Source: Clostridiales bacterium (GTDB lineage: Bacteria > Bacillota > Clostridia > Lachnospirales > Lachnospiraceae). Taken from it: a stretch of DNA of 41,186 nucleotides. Positions 16,286 to 25,418 of the stretch are shown here, piece after piece. The DNA is taken from the NCBI GenBank assembly GCA_021203005.1, contig JAJQCB010000019.1:1-41186 (forward strand), written 5' to 3'. A model generated the notes under the pieces. It was not told the DNA's origin. It was given only the letters and a program-made list of their open reading frames with translations, and ran no database searches. The number at the start of each line of letters is the position of its first letter. The first letter of the stretch is position 1. The translations under genes were made by a program, and so were the position numbers.

Positions 16286-17743
16286 ATGGCGGAAAATGTA
16301 AATTTGCGCAGCCTTGTGACAGATATTCTGCTCACGGTGGACCGGGAGGGGGAACTCTCCCATCTGGCCATCCGCGGCGTGCTGGACAAGTACCGCTATC
16401 TGCCCCGTCAGGACCGCGCGTTTATCAAGCGTGTCAGCGAGGGCACGATGGAGCGGATGCTCGAGATCGATTATATCATCGATCAGTTTTCCAGGACAAA
16501 AGTAAAAAAGATGAAGCCGGTGATCCGTGCGATTTTGCGAAGCGCGGTTTACCAGTTGAAATATATGGATGCGGTTCCGGATTCCGCAGCCTGCAACGAG
16601 GCGGTGAAGCTGGCGGTAAAACGCGGTTTTTCCGGACTCCGCGGCTTTGTCAACGGAGTGCTGCGCAGCATAGCCAGAAATAAGGAAAGTATCGTTTATC
16701 CGTCTATGGAGACGGAGCCGGTGTGGGCAATCTCCATACGGTATTCTATGCCGGAGTGGATTGTGAATCGGTTTTGCGATGCTTACGGACAGGAGCGCTG
16801 CATCCGCATACTGGCGGCATATCTCGGGGAGGATGTCCGTGAACCTTCTCAGATGGAGAACGAACAGAAAGAAAGCATCGACTGTTCGGATGCAGACATG
16901 AGATCGGCAGACAGTTCCGAAGTGATGCTGCCGCTTCGGGAGGGGGGAAGAAAATCTAGGGTTCGGGAAAAGAATCCTGGCAGCCGCCGCGGTACCTGCG
17001 TCCGCGTGGATACCAACAGAAAATCGGCAGAGGAAGTATGCCGCTCCCTGGAAGCGCAGGGAATAAATGTGATGCCGCATGGCCGTCTTTCCTACGCGTT
17101 TTATATTTCCGGTTATGACGTGCTGGACGAAATTCCTGAGTTTTCAGAGGGAATTCTGTATGTACAGGATGTCTCGTCCATGATGGTTGCGGAGATCGCG
17201 CAGCCGGGGGAGGATGATTTTATTCTGGATGTCTGCGCCGCGCCCGGCGGAAAAAGCCTTCACCTGGCACAGATGATGCACGGGACAGGGATGGTGGAAG
17301 CGCGGGATCTGACAGAATATAAGGCGGATCTGATCCGGGAAAACATCAGCCGCTGCCGGGCGGAGAATATGAGGGCGGTGGTGTGGGATGCCACAGTCTT
17401 TGATCCGGAGATGGAGGAAAAAGCGGATATCGTTATCGCAGATCTGCCCTGCTCCGGGCTGGGGGTCATCGGCCGCAAGACAGACATCAAATACCGCGCC
17501 TCTGAGGAAGGCATTCTGGAACTCTCCGAATTACAGAAAAAAATTCTGGAAGTGGTCTGGCGTTATGTAAAGCCTGGCGGCACGCTTATGTATAGCACCT
17601 GTACGATGACCGCAGAGGAAAATGAGGAAAACACGGCATGGTTTTTGAGACAGCATCCGCAGTTTTCTCTCGTGTCAGAGCGGCAGTATCTTCCGGATGA
17701 GGGATGCGATGGCTTCTATATAGCGAAAATCAGCCGTCGATAG
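16286..17743 (+). CDS. rsmB: 16S rRNA (cytosine-967 C5)-methyltransferase RsmB
   Basis: A 485-aa rRNA methyltransferase. Residues 1-140 are a NusB-like RNA-binding domain (KMKPVIRAILRSAVYQLKYM, FVNGVLRSIAR). The catalytic domain shows the SAM site DVCAAPGGKSLHLAQMM, then IVIADLPCSGLGVIGRKTDI with the Pro-Cys of motif IV, and YSTCTMTAEENEEN with the second catalytic Cys of motif VI. An insertion of about 60 polar residues (about 188-250) separates the two halves and is longer than usual. The ATG at 16286 follows gaggagagagtttc. rlmN starts 19 bases downstream, so both are probably in one operon. Confidence 0.96.
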   Translation: MAENVNLRSLVTDILLTVDREGELSHLAIRGVLDKYRYLPRQDRAFIKRVSEGTMERMLEIDYIIDQFSRTKVKKMKPVIRAILRSAVYQLKYMDAVPDSAACNEAVKLAVKRGFSGLRGFVNGVLRSIARNKESIVYPSMETEPVWAISIRYSMPEWIVNRFCDAYGQERCIRILAAYLGEDVREPSQMENEQKESIDCSDADMRSADSSEVMLPLREGGRKSRVREKNPGSRRGTCVRVDTNRKSAEEVCRSLEAQGINVMPHGRLSYAFYISGYDVLDEIPEFSEGILYVQDVSSMMVAEIAQPGEDDFILDVCAAPGGKSLHLAQMMHGTGMVEARDLTEYKADLIRENISRCRAENMRAVVWDATVFDPEMEEKADIVIADLPCSGLGVIGRKTDIKYRASEEGILELSELQKKILEVVWRYVKPGGTLMYSTCTMTAEENEENTAWFLRQHPQFSLVSERQYLPDEGCDGFYIAKISRR

Positions 17744-17762
17744 AAAACAAGAGGTTTTACAT

Positions 17763-18809
17763 ATGGAAAGAACCGATATAAAATCTCTCCCCCTGGACTC
17801 TCTCACGGAGTGGATTCTGGAAAACGGGGAGAAAAAATTCCGTGCGGCGCAGCTTTACCAGTGGATGCATCAGAAGCTTGCGGACAGCCCGGATACCATG
17901 AGCAACATTCCGGCTGCTCTCCGGGAAAAAATTCGCGAAGAGTGTGTTTTTACCGTGTTAAAGCAGGAAGCGTGTCAGGTTTCCGCTGTGGACGGTACCC
18001 GCAAATATCTGTTCCGTCTGGTGGACGGACAGATGGTGGAGAGCGTCCTGATGCGCTACAAGCACGGCAATTCTGTCTGTATTTCTTCCCAGGCGGGCTG
18101 TCGGATGGGCTGCCGCTTTTGTGCGTCCACTCTGGACGGGCTGGTGCGCAACCTCACCCCGGCGGAGATGCTGGAACAGATATACCGGATCAGTGCGGAT
18201 ACCGGGGAACGGGTTTCCAATGTGGTCGTTATGGGAACCGGTGAGCCGCTGGATAATTATGAAAATCTTCTTGTTTTTCTTCGTATGCTGACCGACGAGC
18301 ACGGTCTGCATATCAGTCAGAGAAATGTGACGGTTTCCACCTGTGGGATTGTTCCGAAGATACGAATGCTGGCCGGAGAAAAGCTCCAGATCACGCTGGC
18401 GATTTCTCTCCACGCACCCAACCAGGAGAAGAGGGAGCGTCTGATGCCGGTCGCTAAAGTTTACGGGATTCATGAGCTTGTCGATGCCTGTGCGTATTAT
18501 TTTGAGGAGACCGGGCGCAGGATTACAATAGAGTATAGTCTGGTGGCCGGGGTCAATGACTCAGGACAGGATGCTGCGGAACTGGCTGGATTGATTGGAC
18601 GGCTTCACTGCCATGTCAATCTGATTCCGGTTAACCCGATTAAAGAGCGGGATTACCGGCAGCCGGAGCGGCAGGCAGTGTACGCTTTTCAGAAGAAGCT
18701 GGAAAATCACGGGATTGTCAGCACGGTACGCAGGGAAATGGGCAGGGATATCGACGGCGCCTGCGGGCAGCTCAGGAAGCGATATGAGACAGTATCGTTA
18801 GAGAACTGA
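17763..18809 (+). CDS. rlmN: 23S rRNA (adenine-2503 C2) methyltransferase RlmN
   Basis: A 348-aa radical SAM enzyme that methylates A2503 of 23S rRNA and also A37 of some tRNAs. The 4Fe-4S motif CRMGCRFCAST (CxxxCxxC) is present. VVVMGTGEPLDNYENLL follows, then STCGIVPKI, ISLHAPN and IEYSLVAGVNDS. The catalytic Cys pair is formed by the Cys in STCG... and one near the end (DIDGACGQL). The gene is close behind rsmB and ahead of a strong terminator at 18852-18880, so it ends the priA-to-rlmN run. The start ATG is preceded by aagaggttttac. Confidence 0.97.
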   Translation: MERTDIKSLPLDSLTEWILENGEKKFRAAQLYQWMHQKLADSPDTMSNIPAALREKIREECVFTVLKQEACQVSAVDGTRKYLFRLVDGQMVESVLMRYKHGNSVCISSQAGCRMGCRFCASTLDGLVRNLTPAEMLEQIYRISADTGERVSNVVVMGTGEPLDNYENLLVFLRMLTDEHGLHISQRNVTVSTCGIVPKIRMLAGEKLQITLAISLHAPNQEKRERLMPVAKVYGIHELVDACAYYFEETGRRITIEYSLVAGVNDSGQDAAELAGLIGRLHCHVNLIPVNPIKERDYRQPERQAVYAFQKKLENHGIVSTVRREMGRDIDGACGQLRKRYETVSLEN

Positions 18810-18851
18810 GTTTTTTACTTGTATAGAAAGATGAGGAAATAAAAATAGCAG

Positions 18852-18880
18852 GGACAGGGCGGATAGACCTTGTCCTTTTT
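18852..18880 (+). terminator. Terminator after rlmN
   Basis: GGACAGGG (18852-18859) pairs with CCTTGTCC (18868-18875), one G-U, 8-base loop, followed by TTTTT and more T-rich sequence. Confidence 0.8.
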
Positions 18881-18978
18881 CTTTTCTTATGCTAAAATGA
18901 GCAAAGTGGCATTCTTTGTGCGTTTTTCGTGAATTGGACAGGCGTGCAGAAGATATGCGGAAAGGCGGGCACTTTAAC

Positions 18979-19710
18979 ATGAAAATAAGTTCCCTGACTG
19001 ATATTGGAATCAGGCGAGAGATGAATCAGGATTATTTTTTTTCATCGGAAGACCCGGTGGAAAAGCTTCCCAATCTGTTCCTTGTTGCGGATGGGATGGG
19101 AGGTCATAATGCCGGCGAGTTTGCTTCCCGCTGTGCGGTGGAGACGATTGTCGCAGCTGCGCGTTCTTCGCAGAAGAATGATCCTCGTGAGGTTCTTGCG
19201 GATTGCATCCAATGTGCTAATGATGCGCTACGGACGCACTCCAGACAGCATCCGGAGACATACGGGATGGGGACCACGGTTGTGGCTGCCGTGCTGACCG
19301 GCTCTGTCCTGATTACAGCGAATGTAGGGGATAGCAGGCTGTACCTTGTCGGCAGCGATATCCGTCAGATTACCAGGGACCATTCTCTGGTTCAGGAGAT
19401 GGTCCGGCTGGGGGAGATAGACGAGAAGCGTGCCAGACAGCATCCGGATCGCAATATCATCACCCGGGCTGTCGGCGTGGATGATTATGTGCAGGCTGAT
19501 TTTTTCTCGACAGATCTGGAACCGGGAGAGCGTATTCTTCTGTGCTCCGACGGTCTGACAGGGATGGTCGAGGATGAGGAAATCTGTCAGATTGTAAATG
19601 GCTGTGACAATCTGGAGAAAAAGACAGAATATTTAGTGGAACTTGCAAATAAAAATGGTGGTAAGGATAATATCACTGTGATTTTGATAGATCCTGAACT
19701 TGAGAGGTAA
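18979..19710 (+). CDS. stp: PP2C-type Ser/Thr protein phosphatase (Stp/PrpC)
   Basis: A 243-aa metal-dependent phosphatase that reverses phosphorylation by the PrkC kinase encoded next. PP2C motifs appear in order: SLTDIGIRREMNQDYFF, LFLVADGMGGHNAGEFAS (metal-binding Asp and Gly), TTVVAAVL, ANVGDSRLYLV, LLCSDGLTGMV and GGKDNITVILI. The start at 18979 is chosen because the family begins just before the TDxG motif; an upstream ATG at 18955 in frame is an alternative, and neither has a strong ribosome binding site. The stop lies immediately before prkC, so the two are co-transcribed. Confidence 0.95.
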   Translation: MKISSLTDIGIRREMNQDYFFSSEDPVEKLPNLFLVADGMGGHNAGEFASRCAVETIVAAARSSQKNDPREVLADCIQCANDALRTHSRQHPETYGMGTTVVAAVLTGSVLITANVGDSRLYLVGSDIRQITRDHSLVQEMVRLGEIDEKRARQHPDRNIITRAVGVDDYVQADFFSTDLEPGERILLCSDGLTGMVEDEEICQIVNGCDNLEKKTEYLVELANKNGGKDNITVILIDPELER

Positions 19711-19716
19711 ATGCAG

Positions 19717-21795
19717 ATGATAGAGAGCGGAATGATGATTGCCGGTCGTTATGAGATAGAAAAAAAGATCGGCGCAGGAGGAATGTCTGATGTATATAAG
19801 GCCAGGGACCTGACCCTGGGCAGATGTGTGGCAATCAAGGTGCTGAAAGCGGAGTTCTGTGAGGATATGAACTTTGTCTCGAAATTCCGGGCGGAGGCTC
19901 AGTCAGCGGCCGGACTGGAGCATCCGAATATCGTGAATGTCTACGATGTCGGATCGCAGGATGATTTTCATTACATCATCATGGAGTATGTGCAGGGGAT
20001 CACATTAAAGACTTATATTGAGAAAAAAGGACAGCTCAATTATAAGGAGACTTTAAGTATCGCGATCCAGGTGGCGCGCGGCATCCAGGCGGCACACGCC
20101 AAGAATATCATTCACAGAGATATCAAGCCGCAGAACATTATGATTTCTACGGATGGTAAGGTTAAGGTCACGGATTTCGGCATTGCCCGTGCGGTTACCG
20201 AGCATACGATCCATGCGGATGTGATGGGATCGGTTCATTATGCCTCGCCGGAGCAGACGAGAAACGGATATGTCAGCAATACCAGCGACATTTATTCCCT
20301 GGGTATTGTGATGTATGAGATGGTGACCGGGCGGGTACCTTTTGATGGAAACAGTACGGTGGAGGTCGCCATCAAGCATCTGCAGGATGAAATGGTGGCG
20401 CCGTCCGAGTATGCGTCTGATCTTCCCATCAGCCTGGAAAAAATCATTCTGAAATGTACGCAGAAGAGTGCCGATCGCCGGTATGCTTCCATGGAAGATC
20501 TTCTGGTTGATCTGCGGAAGTCGCTGCTGACGCCGAATGAGGATTTTGTCACGCTCGATTCCCCGCTTGCGGGTAAGACCCGTATCATGAGTGACGAAGA
20601 GGTACAGGAAATTAAGAATAGTACCGCGGAAGTGGGCGATGATGATGACGACGAGGACAGGAATGGAAAGTACGCTTATATCTATGACGATGATGACGAC
20701 GAGGACGACGATGAAGAAGACGGTCCTGTAAATTCTAAAATGGAAAAGATTGTCAGAGTACTGATGATTGTTGTCCTGGCTATTATTATTGCTGTTGTCG
20801 TATATATAGTGGGGAATTTTTTTGGCCTGATAGATTTTAGTAAGAAATCGACTGATGATACACAGACGACTGTAGAAGAAACTGTAGAGGAAAACGCAGA
20901 TGAGACTGCCGGTCAGGTGGAGATGATCGACCTGACCGGTATGACTCTTACGGAAGCGGAAGATGCACTGGAGGATCTTGGTCTGTCTGTGGAGCAGGAG
21001 AGTGAGAAAGAAACGGAAGATTATGAGCCGGGACAGATTGTTTCCCAGGATGTGGATGAGGGAGAGATGGTTGAGGAAGGCTCCACCATCTATGTTGTTG
21101 TTGCTGTTGAACCGGAAGCAGTGACGGTGACGGTTCCCAATGTGGTCGGCAATACTTCAGATGCCGCTGTTACGACTCTGGAGGACAAGGGGTTGAAAGT
21201 ATCCCGGGAGTTCCAGTATGACAGCTCTGTGGAGGCTGGAAAAGTCATCAGCCAGAGCCCGTCAGCCGGAAGTACGGCGACGGAGGGCGATACGGTCACG
21301 ATTTATGTCAGTCAGGGAAGCGAGACGACAAAAGTGCCAAGTGTGACCGGTAAGACGGAGAGTGATGCAAAGACGGCTCTTGGTGACGCAGGTCTGAATG
21401 TCGGTACGGTGACACAGGAATACAGCGATACGGTGGAGGAGGGATACGTGATCAGCCAGAGTGTTTCCTCCGGGACATACGCGGATATGGGATCTTCTGT
21501 GGATCTTGTGGTGAGCAAGGGCGCGGAGGAAGTGACTTATTATGTCAAAACAAATGTGAAAGCTCCCACCAATGTGACGGTCGCCTATGCGGATATGGAA
21601 CTCTACAAGGCGGAGAGCGATGAACTGATTGATTCCTGGACCAATGTCACGACATTCCCGTTTACCGTTTCGGCGACTGGCATTACAGGGGCGGACAGCG
21701 GATTGCTGGTGATTACCTGGTACTATTATGACGATGATGGAAATGTAGTGGCCTCGGATCCGCAGGAGGAATCCCTTACTTTCCACGAAGAATAG
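19717..21795 (+). CDS. prkC: Ser/Thr protein kinase with PASTA domains (PrkC/Stk1)
   Basis: A 692-aa membrane kinase that senses cell-wall muropeptides or lipid II through PASTA domains. The Hanks kinase domain (about 8-268) shows IGAGGMSDVYKA, VAIKVLK, HRDIKPQNIM, VTDFGIAR and YASPEQ. A juxtamembrane linker (about 300-345) contains two Asp/Glu tracts. One membrane helix follows (MIVVLAIIIAVVVYIVGNFF). Three PASTA repeats come next, beginning near MIDLTGMTLTEAEDAL, VTVPNVVGNTSDAAV and KVPSVTGKTESDAK. A final domain of about 85 residues follows. The ATG at 19717 has gagagg nine bases upstream; the ATG at 19711 is too close to it. It pairs with stp upstream and rsgA four bases downstream. Confidence 0.96.
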   Translation: MIESGMMIAGRYEIEKKIGAGGMSDVYKARDLTLGRCVAIKVLKAEFCEDMNFVSKFRAEAQSAAGLEHPNIVNVYDVGSQDDFHYIIMEYVQGITLKTYIEKKGQLNYKETLSIAIQVARGIQAAHAKNIIHRDIKPQNIMISTDGKVKVTDFGIARAVTEHTIHADVMGSVHYASPEQTRNGYVSNTSDIYSLGIVMYEMVTGRVPFDGNSTVEVAIKHLQDEMVAPSEYASDLPISLEKIILKCTQKSADRRYASMEDLLVDLRKSLLTPNEDFVTLDSPLAGKTRIMSDEEVQEIKNSTAEVGDDDDDEDRNGKYAYIYDDDDDEDDDEEDGPVNSKMEKIVRVLMIVVLAIIIAVVVYIVGNFFGLIDFSKKSTDDTQTTVEETVEENADETAGQVEMIDLTGMTLTEAEDALEDLGLSVEQESEKETEDYEPGQIVSQDVDEGEMVEEGSTIYVVVAVEPEAVTVTVPNVVGNTSDAAVTTLEDKGLKVSREFQYDSSVEAGKVISQSPSAGSTATEGDTVTIYVSQGSETTKVPSVTGKTESDAKTALGDAGLNVGTVTQEYSDTVEEGYVISQSVSSGTYADMGSSVDLVVSKGAEEVTYYVKTNVKAPTNVTVAYADMELYKAESDELIDSWTNVTTFPFTVSATGITGADSGLLVITWYYYDDDGNVVASDPQEESLTFHEE

Positions 21796-21798
21796 CCT

Positions 21799-22725
21799 AT
21801 GCAGGGCAGAATAATCAAAGGAATCGCCGGGTTCTACTATGTCCACACAGCGGAATCCGGCGTTTACGAATGTAAAGCACGGGGGATTTTCCGGAAACAG
21901 AACAGAAAACCGCTGGTGGGAGACCTGGTGCAGCTGGATGTGATTGACGAGGAAGAGCAGACGGGGAATATCACCTGTATTCTTCCGCGGAAAAATGCAT
22001 TGGTCCGGCCGGCTGTTGCGAACATTGATCAGGCGCTGATTATTTTTGCGCTGGCATCGCCTGAGCCGAATTTTAACCTCCTGGATCGCTTTCTGGTCAT
22101 GATGGAGCAGCAGCAGGTTCCCACCGTGATCTGTATGAATAAGCTGGATCTGGCGGCTAAGAAGGATGTTGTCAGAGTAAGGGAGACTTATGAGACTGCC
22201 GGTTATCCGGTTTTCTTTTTCAGTGCCGCGACAGGGGAGGGTGTTTCCTCTATACGGGAACAGCTTCGCGGGAAGACAAGCACGGTAGCCGGACCTTCCG
22301 GTGTCGGGAAATCGACGCTGATCAATCTTCTGGCACCCCACGCACAGATGGAAACCGGGGAGGTCAGCGAAAAGATTCAGAGAGGGCGGCATACGACCCG
22401 CCATGCGGAGCTGATTGCAGCAGATTGTGATACGTTCATCTGTGATACGCCGGGGTTCAGCTCGCTGTCGGTTGATTATGAGCGGTCAGATGCGCAGCAA
22501 ACGAGGTCAGACGACGGACGTTTGCCGATGAATACGGATACTCTGGAATTCTTTTTTCCGGAATTTGAGCCATATCGGGACCGGTGCCGTTTCCGCGGCT
22601 GCAGCCACTTAAGCGAACCAGGCTGTGCGGTGAAAGCGGCGGTGGAGGATGGAAAGATCAGCCGCAGCCGGTATGGCAATTATGAACAGATTTACAGAGA
22701 ATTAAAAGATAAGAAAAGATACTGA
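21799..22725 (+). CDS. rsgA: Small ribosomal subunit biogenesis GTPase RsgA
   Basis: A 308-aa circularly permuted GTPase that checks late 30S maturation. An N-terminal OB fold (MQGRIIKGIAGFYYV...) precedes G4 CMNKLDL, G1 GPSGVGKSTLINLL and G3 DTPGFSSL. The C-terminal zinc knuckle is C-x-FRGCSHLSEPGC. The permuted G4-G1-G3 order is typical of the family. A short insertion of about 20 residues after the G3 region (DAQQTRSDDGRLPMNTDT) is unusual. The gene lies four bases behind prkC and 12 before rpe, the common stp-prkC-rsgA-rpe-thiN order of Firmicutes. Confidence 0.96.
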   Translation: MQGRIIKGIAGFYYVHTAESGVYECKARGIFRKQNRKPLVGDLVQLDVIDEEEQTGNITCILPRKNALVRPAVANIDQALIIFALASPEPNFNLLDRFLVMMEQQQVPTVICMNKLDLAAKKDVVRVRETYETAGYPVFFFSAATGEGVSSIREQLRGKTSTVAGPSGVGKSTLINLLAPHAQMETGEVSEKIQRGRHTTRHAELIAADCDTFICDTPGFSSLSVDYERSDAQQTRSDDGRLPMNTDTLEFFFPEFEPYRDRCRFRGCSHLSEPGCAVKAAVEDGKISRSRYGNYEQIYRELKDKKRY

Positions 22726-22737
22726 GGGGAGAATACT

Positions 22738-23391
22738 ATGAACTGTTTATCGCCGTCTATTTTAGCAGCGGATTTTTCCAGACTGGGGGAACAGATCAGA
22801 CAGCTGGACCGGGCAGGCGCCCAGTATGTGCACATCGATGTGATGGATGGAATGTTTGTGCCGAATATATCCTATGGGGTGCCGGTGATTGAGTCAATCC
22901 GGGGCTGCACAGACCGCATTTTTGACGTTCATCTGATGATTGAAAATCCCATCCGGTATGTGAAAGATTTTGCGGACGCGGGAGCGGATCTGATTACGGT
23001 TCATGTGGAGTCCTGCAGGCATCTGGACCGTACCATCTATGAGATCCGCAGCAAAGGACTGCTGGCCGGCGCGGTGCTGAACCCGGCTACGCCGCTCTCC
23101 TCGCTGGAGTATATTCTGCCGGATCTGGATATGGTTCTGCTGATGGGGGTCAACCCCGGCTTCGGTGGACAGAAATTTATCCCCTACACACTGCAGAAAA
23201 TCCGTGATCTCAGGGAGATGATCAATCGGAAAGGCTGCCAGACCGATATCGAGGTGGACGGCGGCGTGACACTGGATAATCTGCGGGAGATACTGGACGC
23301 AGGGGCGAATATCATTGTATCCGGAAGCGCTATCTTTAAAGGCGATATCGAGGAGAATGTGAGAAAGTTCTTAAGTGTTATGGGAGAGTGA
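22738..23391 (+). CDS. rpe: Ribulose-phosphate 3-epimerase
   Basis: A 217-aa TIM-barrel enzyme that interconverts ribulose 5-phosphate and xylulose 5-phosphate. Motifs: SPSILAADFSRLGEQI, VHIDVMDGMFVPNI (catalytic Asp and metal ligand His), DVHLMIENP, LLMGVNPGFGGQKFI (phosphate-binding) and EVDGGVTLDNL. The length is normal. The ATG follows gaggggagaatact. It lies within the prkC-rsgA-rpe-thiN cluster. Confidence 0.97.
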   Translation: MNCLSPSILAADFSRLGEQIRQLDRAGAQYVHIDVMDGMFVPNISYGVPVIESIRGCTDRIFDVHLMIENPIRYVKDFADAGADLITVHVESCRHLDRTIYEIRSKGLLAGAVLNPATPLSSLEYILPDLDMVLLMGVNPGFGGQKFIPYTLQKIRDLREMINRKGCQTDIEVDGGVTLDNLREILDAGANIIVSGSAIFKGDIEENVRKFLSVMGE

Positions 23392-23430
23392 AACAGGACT
23401 TCCCGCAGAGAATAGAAAGGGTGAGTGAGT

Positions 23431-24078
23431 GTGAATTGTCTCATTATTACGGGAGGTCAGATTGACCTCCCTTTTGCAAAAAAACAGATAGCGGCGGAGG
23501 AGTGGGATTTTGTAATCAGTGCGGATTCCGGCCTGAATTTTTGCCGGGCGGCGGATGTTTTGCCGGATGAGATATGGGGAGATTTTGACTCAGTTAATCC
23601 GGATGTGCTGCGCTATTTCCGGGAAAAGTGTCCGGAGAGAATCCATGTTTTTCCCGCGGAGAAGGATGAGACGGATACGGAACTCGCTCTGATGCGAGCG
23701 GTTGAGGCGGGGGTAGATCGGATTACGATTCTGGGCGGTACCGGTACCCGGCTGGACCATGTGCTGGGGAATCTGCATCTGTTGAAGATGGCGATGGATG
23801 CCGGGGTGGAATGCTTCATCATCGATCCTCATAACCGCATTCGCATGATACAGGGGCGGACGGTGCTTCGGAAAAAAGAGCAGTTCGGGACCTATGTGTC
23901 TCTGATTCCTTTCACGCCGGAGGTGGAGGGGCTGACCCTCCGGGGATTTGCTTACGAGGTGGAAGATTTCACGCTGGAATCCGGAAAAGCCCGCGGTGTA
24001 AGCAATGAAATCCGCAAGGAGGAGGCTGTCATTGAGATGCGGAAAGGGATTTTGCTGGTGATTGAGTCAAAGGACTGA
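23431..24078 (+). CDS. thiN: Thiamine diphosphokinase
   Basis: A 215-aa enzyme that converts thiamine to thiamine diphosphate with ATP. Motifs: ISADSGLNFCRAADVLPDEI with GDFDSV, then EKDETDTELALMRA and GGTGTRLDHVLGNLHLL, the family fingerprint. The C-terminal beta domain starts around IRMIQGRTVLRKK. The start is taken as GTG at 23431 because gaaaggg sits nine bases upstream; a GTG two codons earlier is too near to it. It closes the prkC-rsgA-rpe run. Confidence 0.94.
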   Translation: MNCLIITGGQIDLPFAKKQIAAEEWDFVISADSGLNFCRAADVLPDEIWGDFDSVNPDVLRYFREKCPERIHVFPAEKDETDTELALMRAVEAGVDRITILGGTGTRLDHVLGNLHLLKMAMDAGVECFIIDPHNRIRMIQGRTVLRKKEQFGTYVSLIPFTPEVEGLTLRGFAYEVEDFTLESGKARGVSNEIRKEEAVIEMRKGILLVIESKD

Positions 24079-24208
24079 CGGACAGAGAATTGTTTATGTG
24101 CAGCTTGTGACAGTCCTTAAGTACAGACGGTTGTATATGAAAATCCTTAACTGGTAAAAGAGATTTTAAATAAGCAATAAGCAGATACGATAGTGGGGAG
24201 ACATAACC

Positions 24209-24970
24209 ATGTGGTGGTGGGAAAGCATCATGGTGGCGTTTTCGATGTACTCGAAAATACCTGTGCCACAGATAAAATGGACAAAAGAGAATATGCGCTA
24301 TACCCTTTGTTTTTTTCCATTGGTGGGTGTTACCATCGGAGTTGTGATGTGGCTCTGGTGTCTGGCGTCGCAGGCGTTGGAAGTGGGAAGTGTCCTGCGG
24401 GCAGCTGTCTATGTGCTGATCCCGGTGCTGATTTCCGGCGGAATCCATCTGGATGGGCTGCTTGACACGGCGGATGCCTTAAGCTCCTGGCAGACGAAAG
24501 AGCGGCGTCTTGAGATTTTAAAGGATTCCCATGCGGGGGCATTTGCGGTGATCATCGGCTGTGCGTATTTTCTGGCGCTGTTCGGCATCTGGACAGAAGC
24601 GGACGAGAGATCCGTCGCGGTGCTCGGATTGGGATTTGTCCTCAGCCGGGCGCTCAACGGATATGGCATCTGTACCTTTCCCTGTGCAAAAGGGAGCGGC
24701 CTGGCGGCCACGTTTTCGGAGGCGGCAGACCGGCGGCGATGCAGGATTAGCCTGGCAATAGAGGCGGCGGTTTGTATCTTTGGCATGATTCTCCTGGACT
24801 GGCAGAGGGGGCTTTTGGCGGCGATAGCGGCAATCCTTGTCTGTGTGCTCTGCAGGCGGATGGCAATGCGTAAGTTCGGCGGCATCACCGGGGATATTCA
24901 GGGATTTTTCCTCCAGATGTGCGAGCTGGCGATGGCATATGCGGCGGTTTTCTGTTCTATGGTGGAATGA
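24209..24970 (+). CDS. cobS: Adenosylcobinamide-GDP ribazoletransferase (cobalamin synthase)
   Basis: A 253-aa polytopic membrane enzyme that joins adenosylcobinamide-GDP and alpha-ribazole in the last steps of B12 assembly. The N-terminus MWWWESIMVAFSMYSKIPVP fits the family. The conserved cytoplasmic motif is GGIHLDGLLDTADAL, followed by RLEILKDSHAGAFAVI (the usual R...KDS-x-G pattern). About six hydrophobic segments are visible. The ATG follows ggggagacataacc. The next gene, a short cobU relative, starts 53 bases downstream, so the two probably form a small operon. No cobalamin riboswitch is recognisable in the 130 bases upstream. Confidence 0.93.
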   Translation: MWWWESIMVAFSMYSKIPVPQIKWTKENMRYTLCFFPLVGVTIGVVMWLWCLASQALEVGSVLRAAVYVLIPVLISGGIHLDGLLDTADALSSWQTKERRLEILKDSHAGAFAVIIGCAYFLALFGIWTEADERSVAVLGLGFVLSRALNGYGICTFPCAKGSGLAATFSEAADRRRCRISLAIEAAVCIFGMILLDWQRGLLAAIAAILVCVLCRRMAMRKFGGITGDIQGFFLQMCELAMAYAAVFCSMVE

Positions 24971-25023
24971 GCGGCGAAATGCGATCATGAATCAAAGCTT
25001 CATGACAGGAGGATTTGTGCGAA

Positions 25024-25395
25024 ATGATATTGATAACGGGCGGAGCCTGGCAGGGGAAAAAAGCGTTTGCGGATGAATTGGCGCGGCAGGAGATTGCTGA
25101 CGGAAAAAGCGGGACACAGGTAGTCGCAGACCTCCACGAAACCATTGCGGAGACAATGCGGGAGGGGAAAGATCCATACGCTCTTGTGGCGGAGCTGTCA
25201 GAGAAAAATCCGGATCTGATCATTACTGTGAACGAACTGGGATGCGGTATCGTCCCGATAGACGCGTTTGACCGGGAGTGGAGGGAGACGACCGGGCGGA
25301 TCAGCTGCCTGCTGGCTGAAAAAGCAGAGCGGGTGTATCGGGTAACCTGCGGGATTGCTACAGAAATTAAAGAAGATTTGGTCAGAACCAGATAA
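25024..25395 (+). CDS. Short CobU-like adenosylcobinamide kinase/guanylyltransferase relative
   Basis: A 123-aa protein resembling CobU at both ends but about 60 residues shorter than the usual 180. The N-terminus MILITGGAWQGKKAFADELA carries a P-loop (GGAxxGK). The C-terminal half matches the CobU segment NELGCGIVPIDAFDREWRET with GRISCLLAEKAERVYRVTCG. The middle part that in classical CobU holds the active-site His of the guanylyltransferase (an HRxRR region) is missing. It could keep kinase-type nucleotide binding only, or be a distinct short subfamily; I recall similarly short homologues in Lachnospiraceae. The ATG at 25024 follows aggagg by 11 bases. It lies downstream of cobS. Confidence 0.75.
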   Translation: MILITGGAWQGKKAFADELARQEIADGKSGTQVVADLHETIAETMREGKDPYALVAELSEKNPDLIITVNELGCGIVPIDAFDREWRETTGRISCLLAEKAERVYRVTCGIATEIKEDLVRTR

Positions 25396-25418
25396 AAAAT
25401 ACGCTGGAGGAAAATGAG

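Noticed and set aside
24079-24208. Cobalamin riboswitch upstream of cobS
   Set aside because: The region is only 130 bases and lacks the conserved B12-box or any strong stems.
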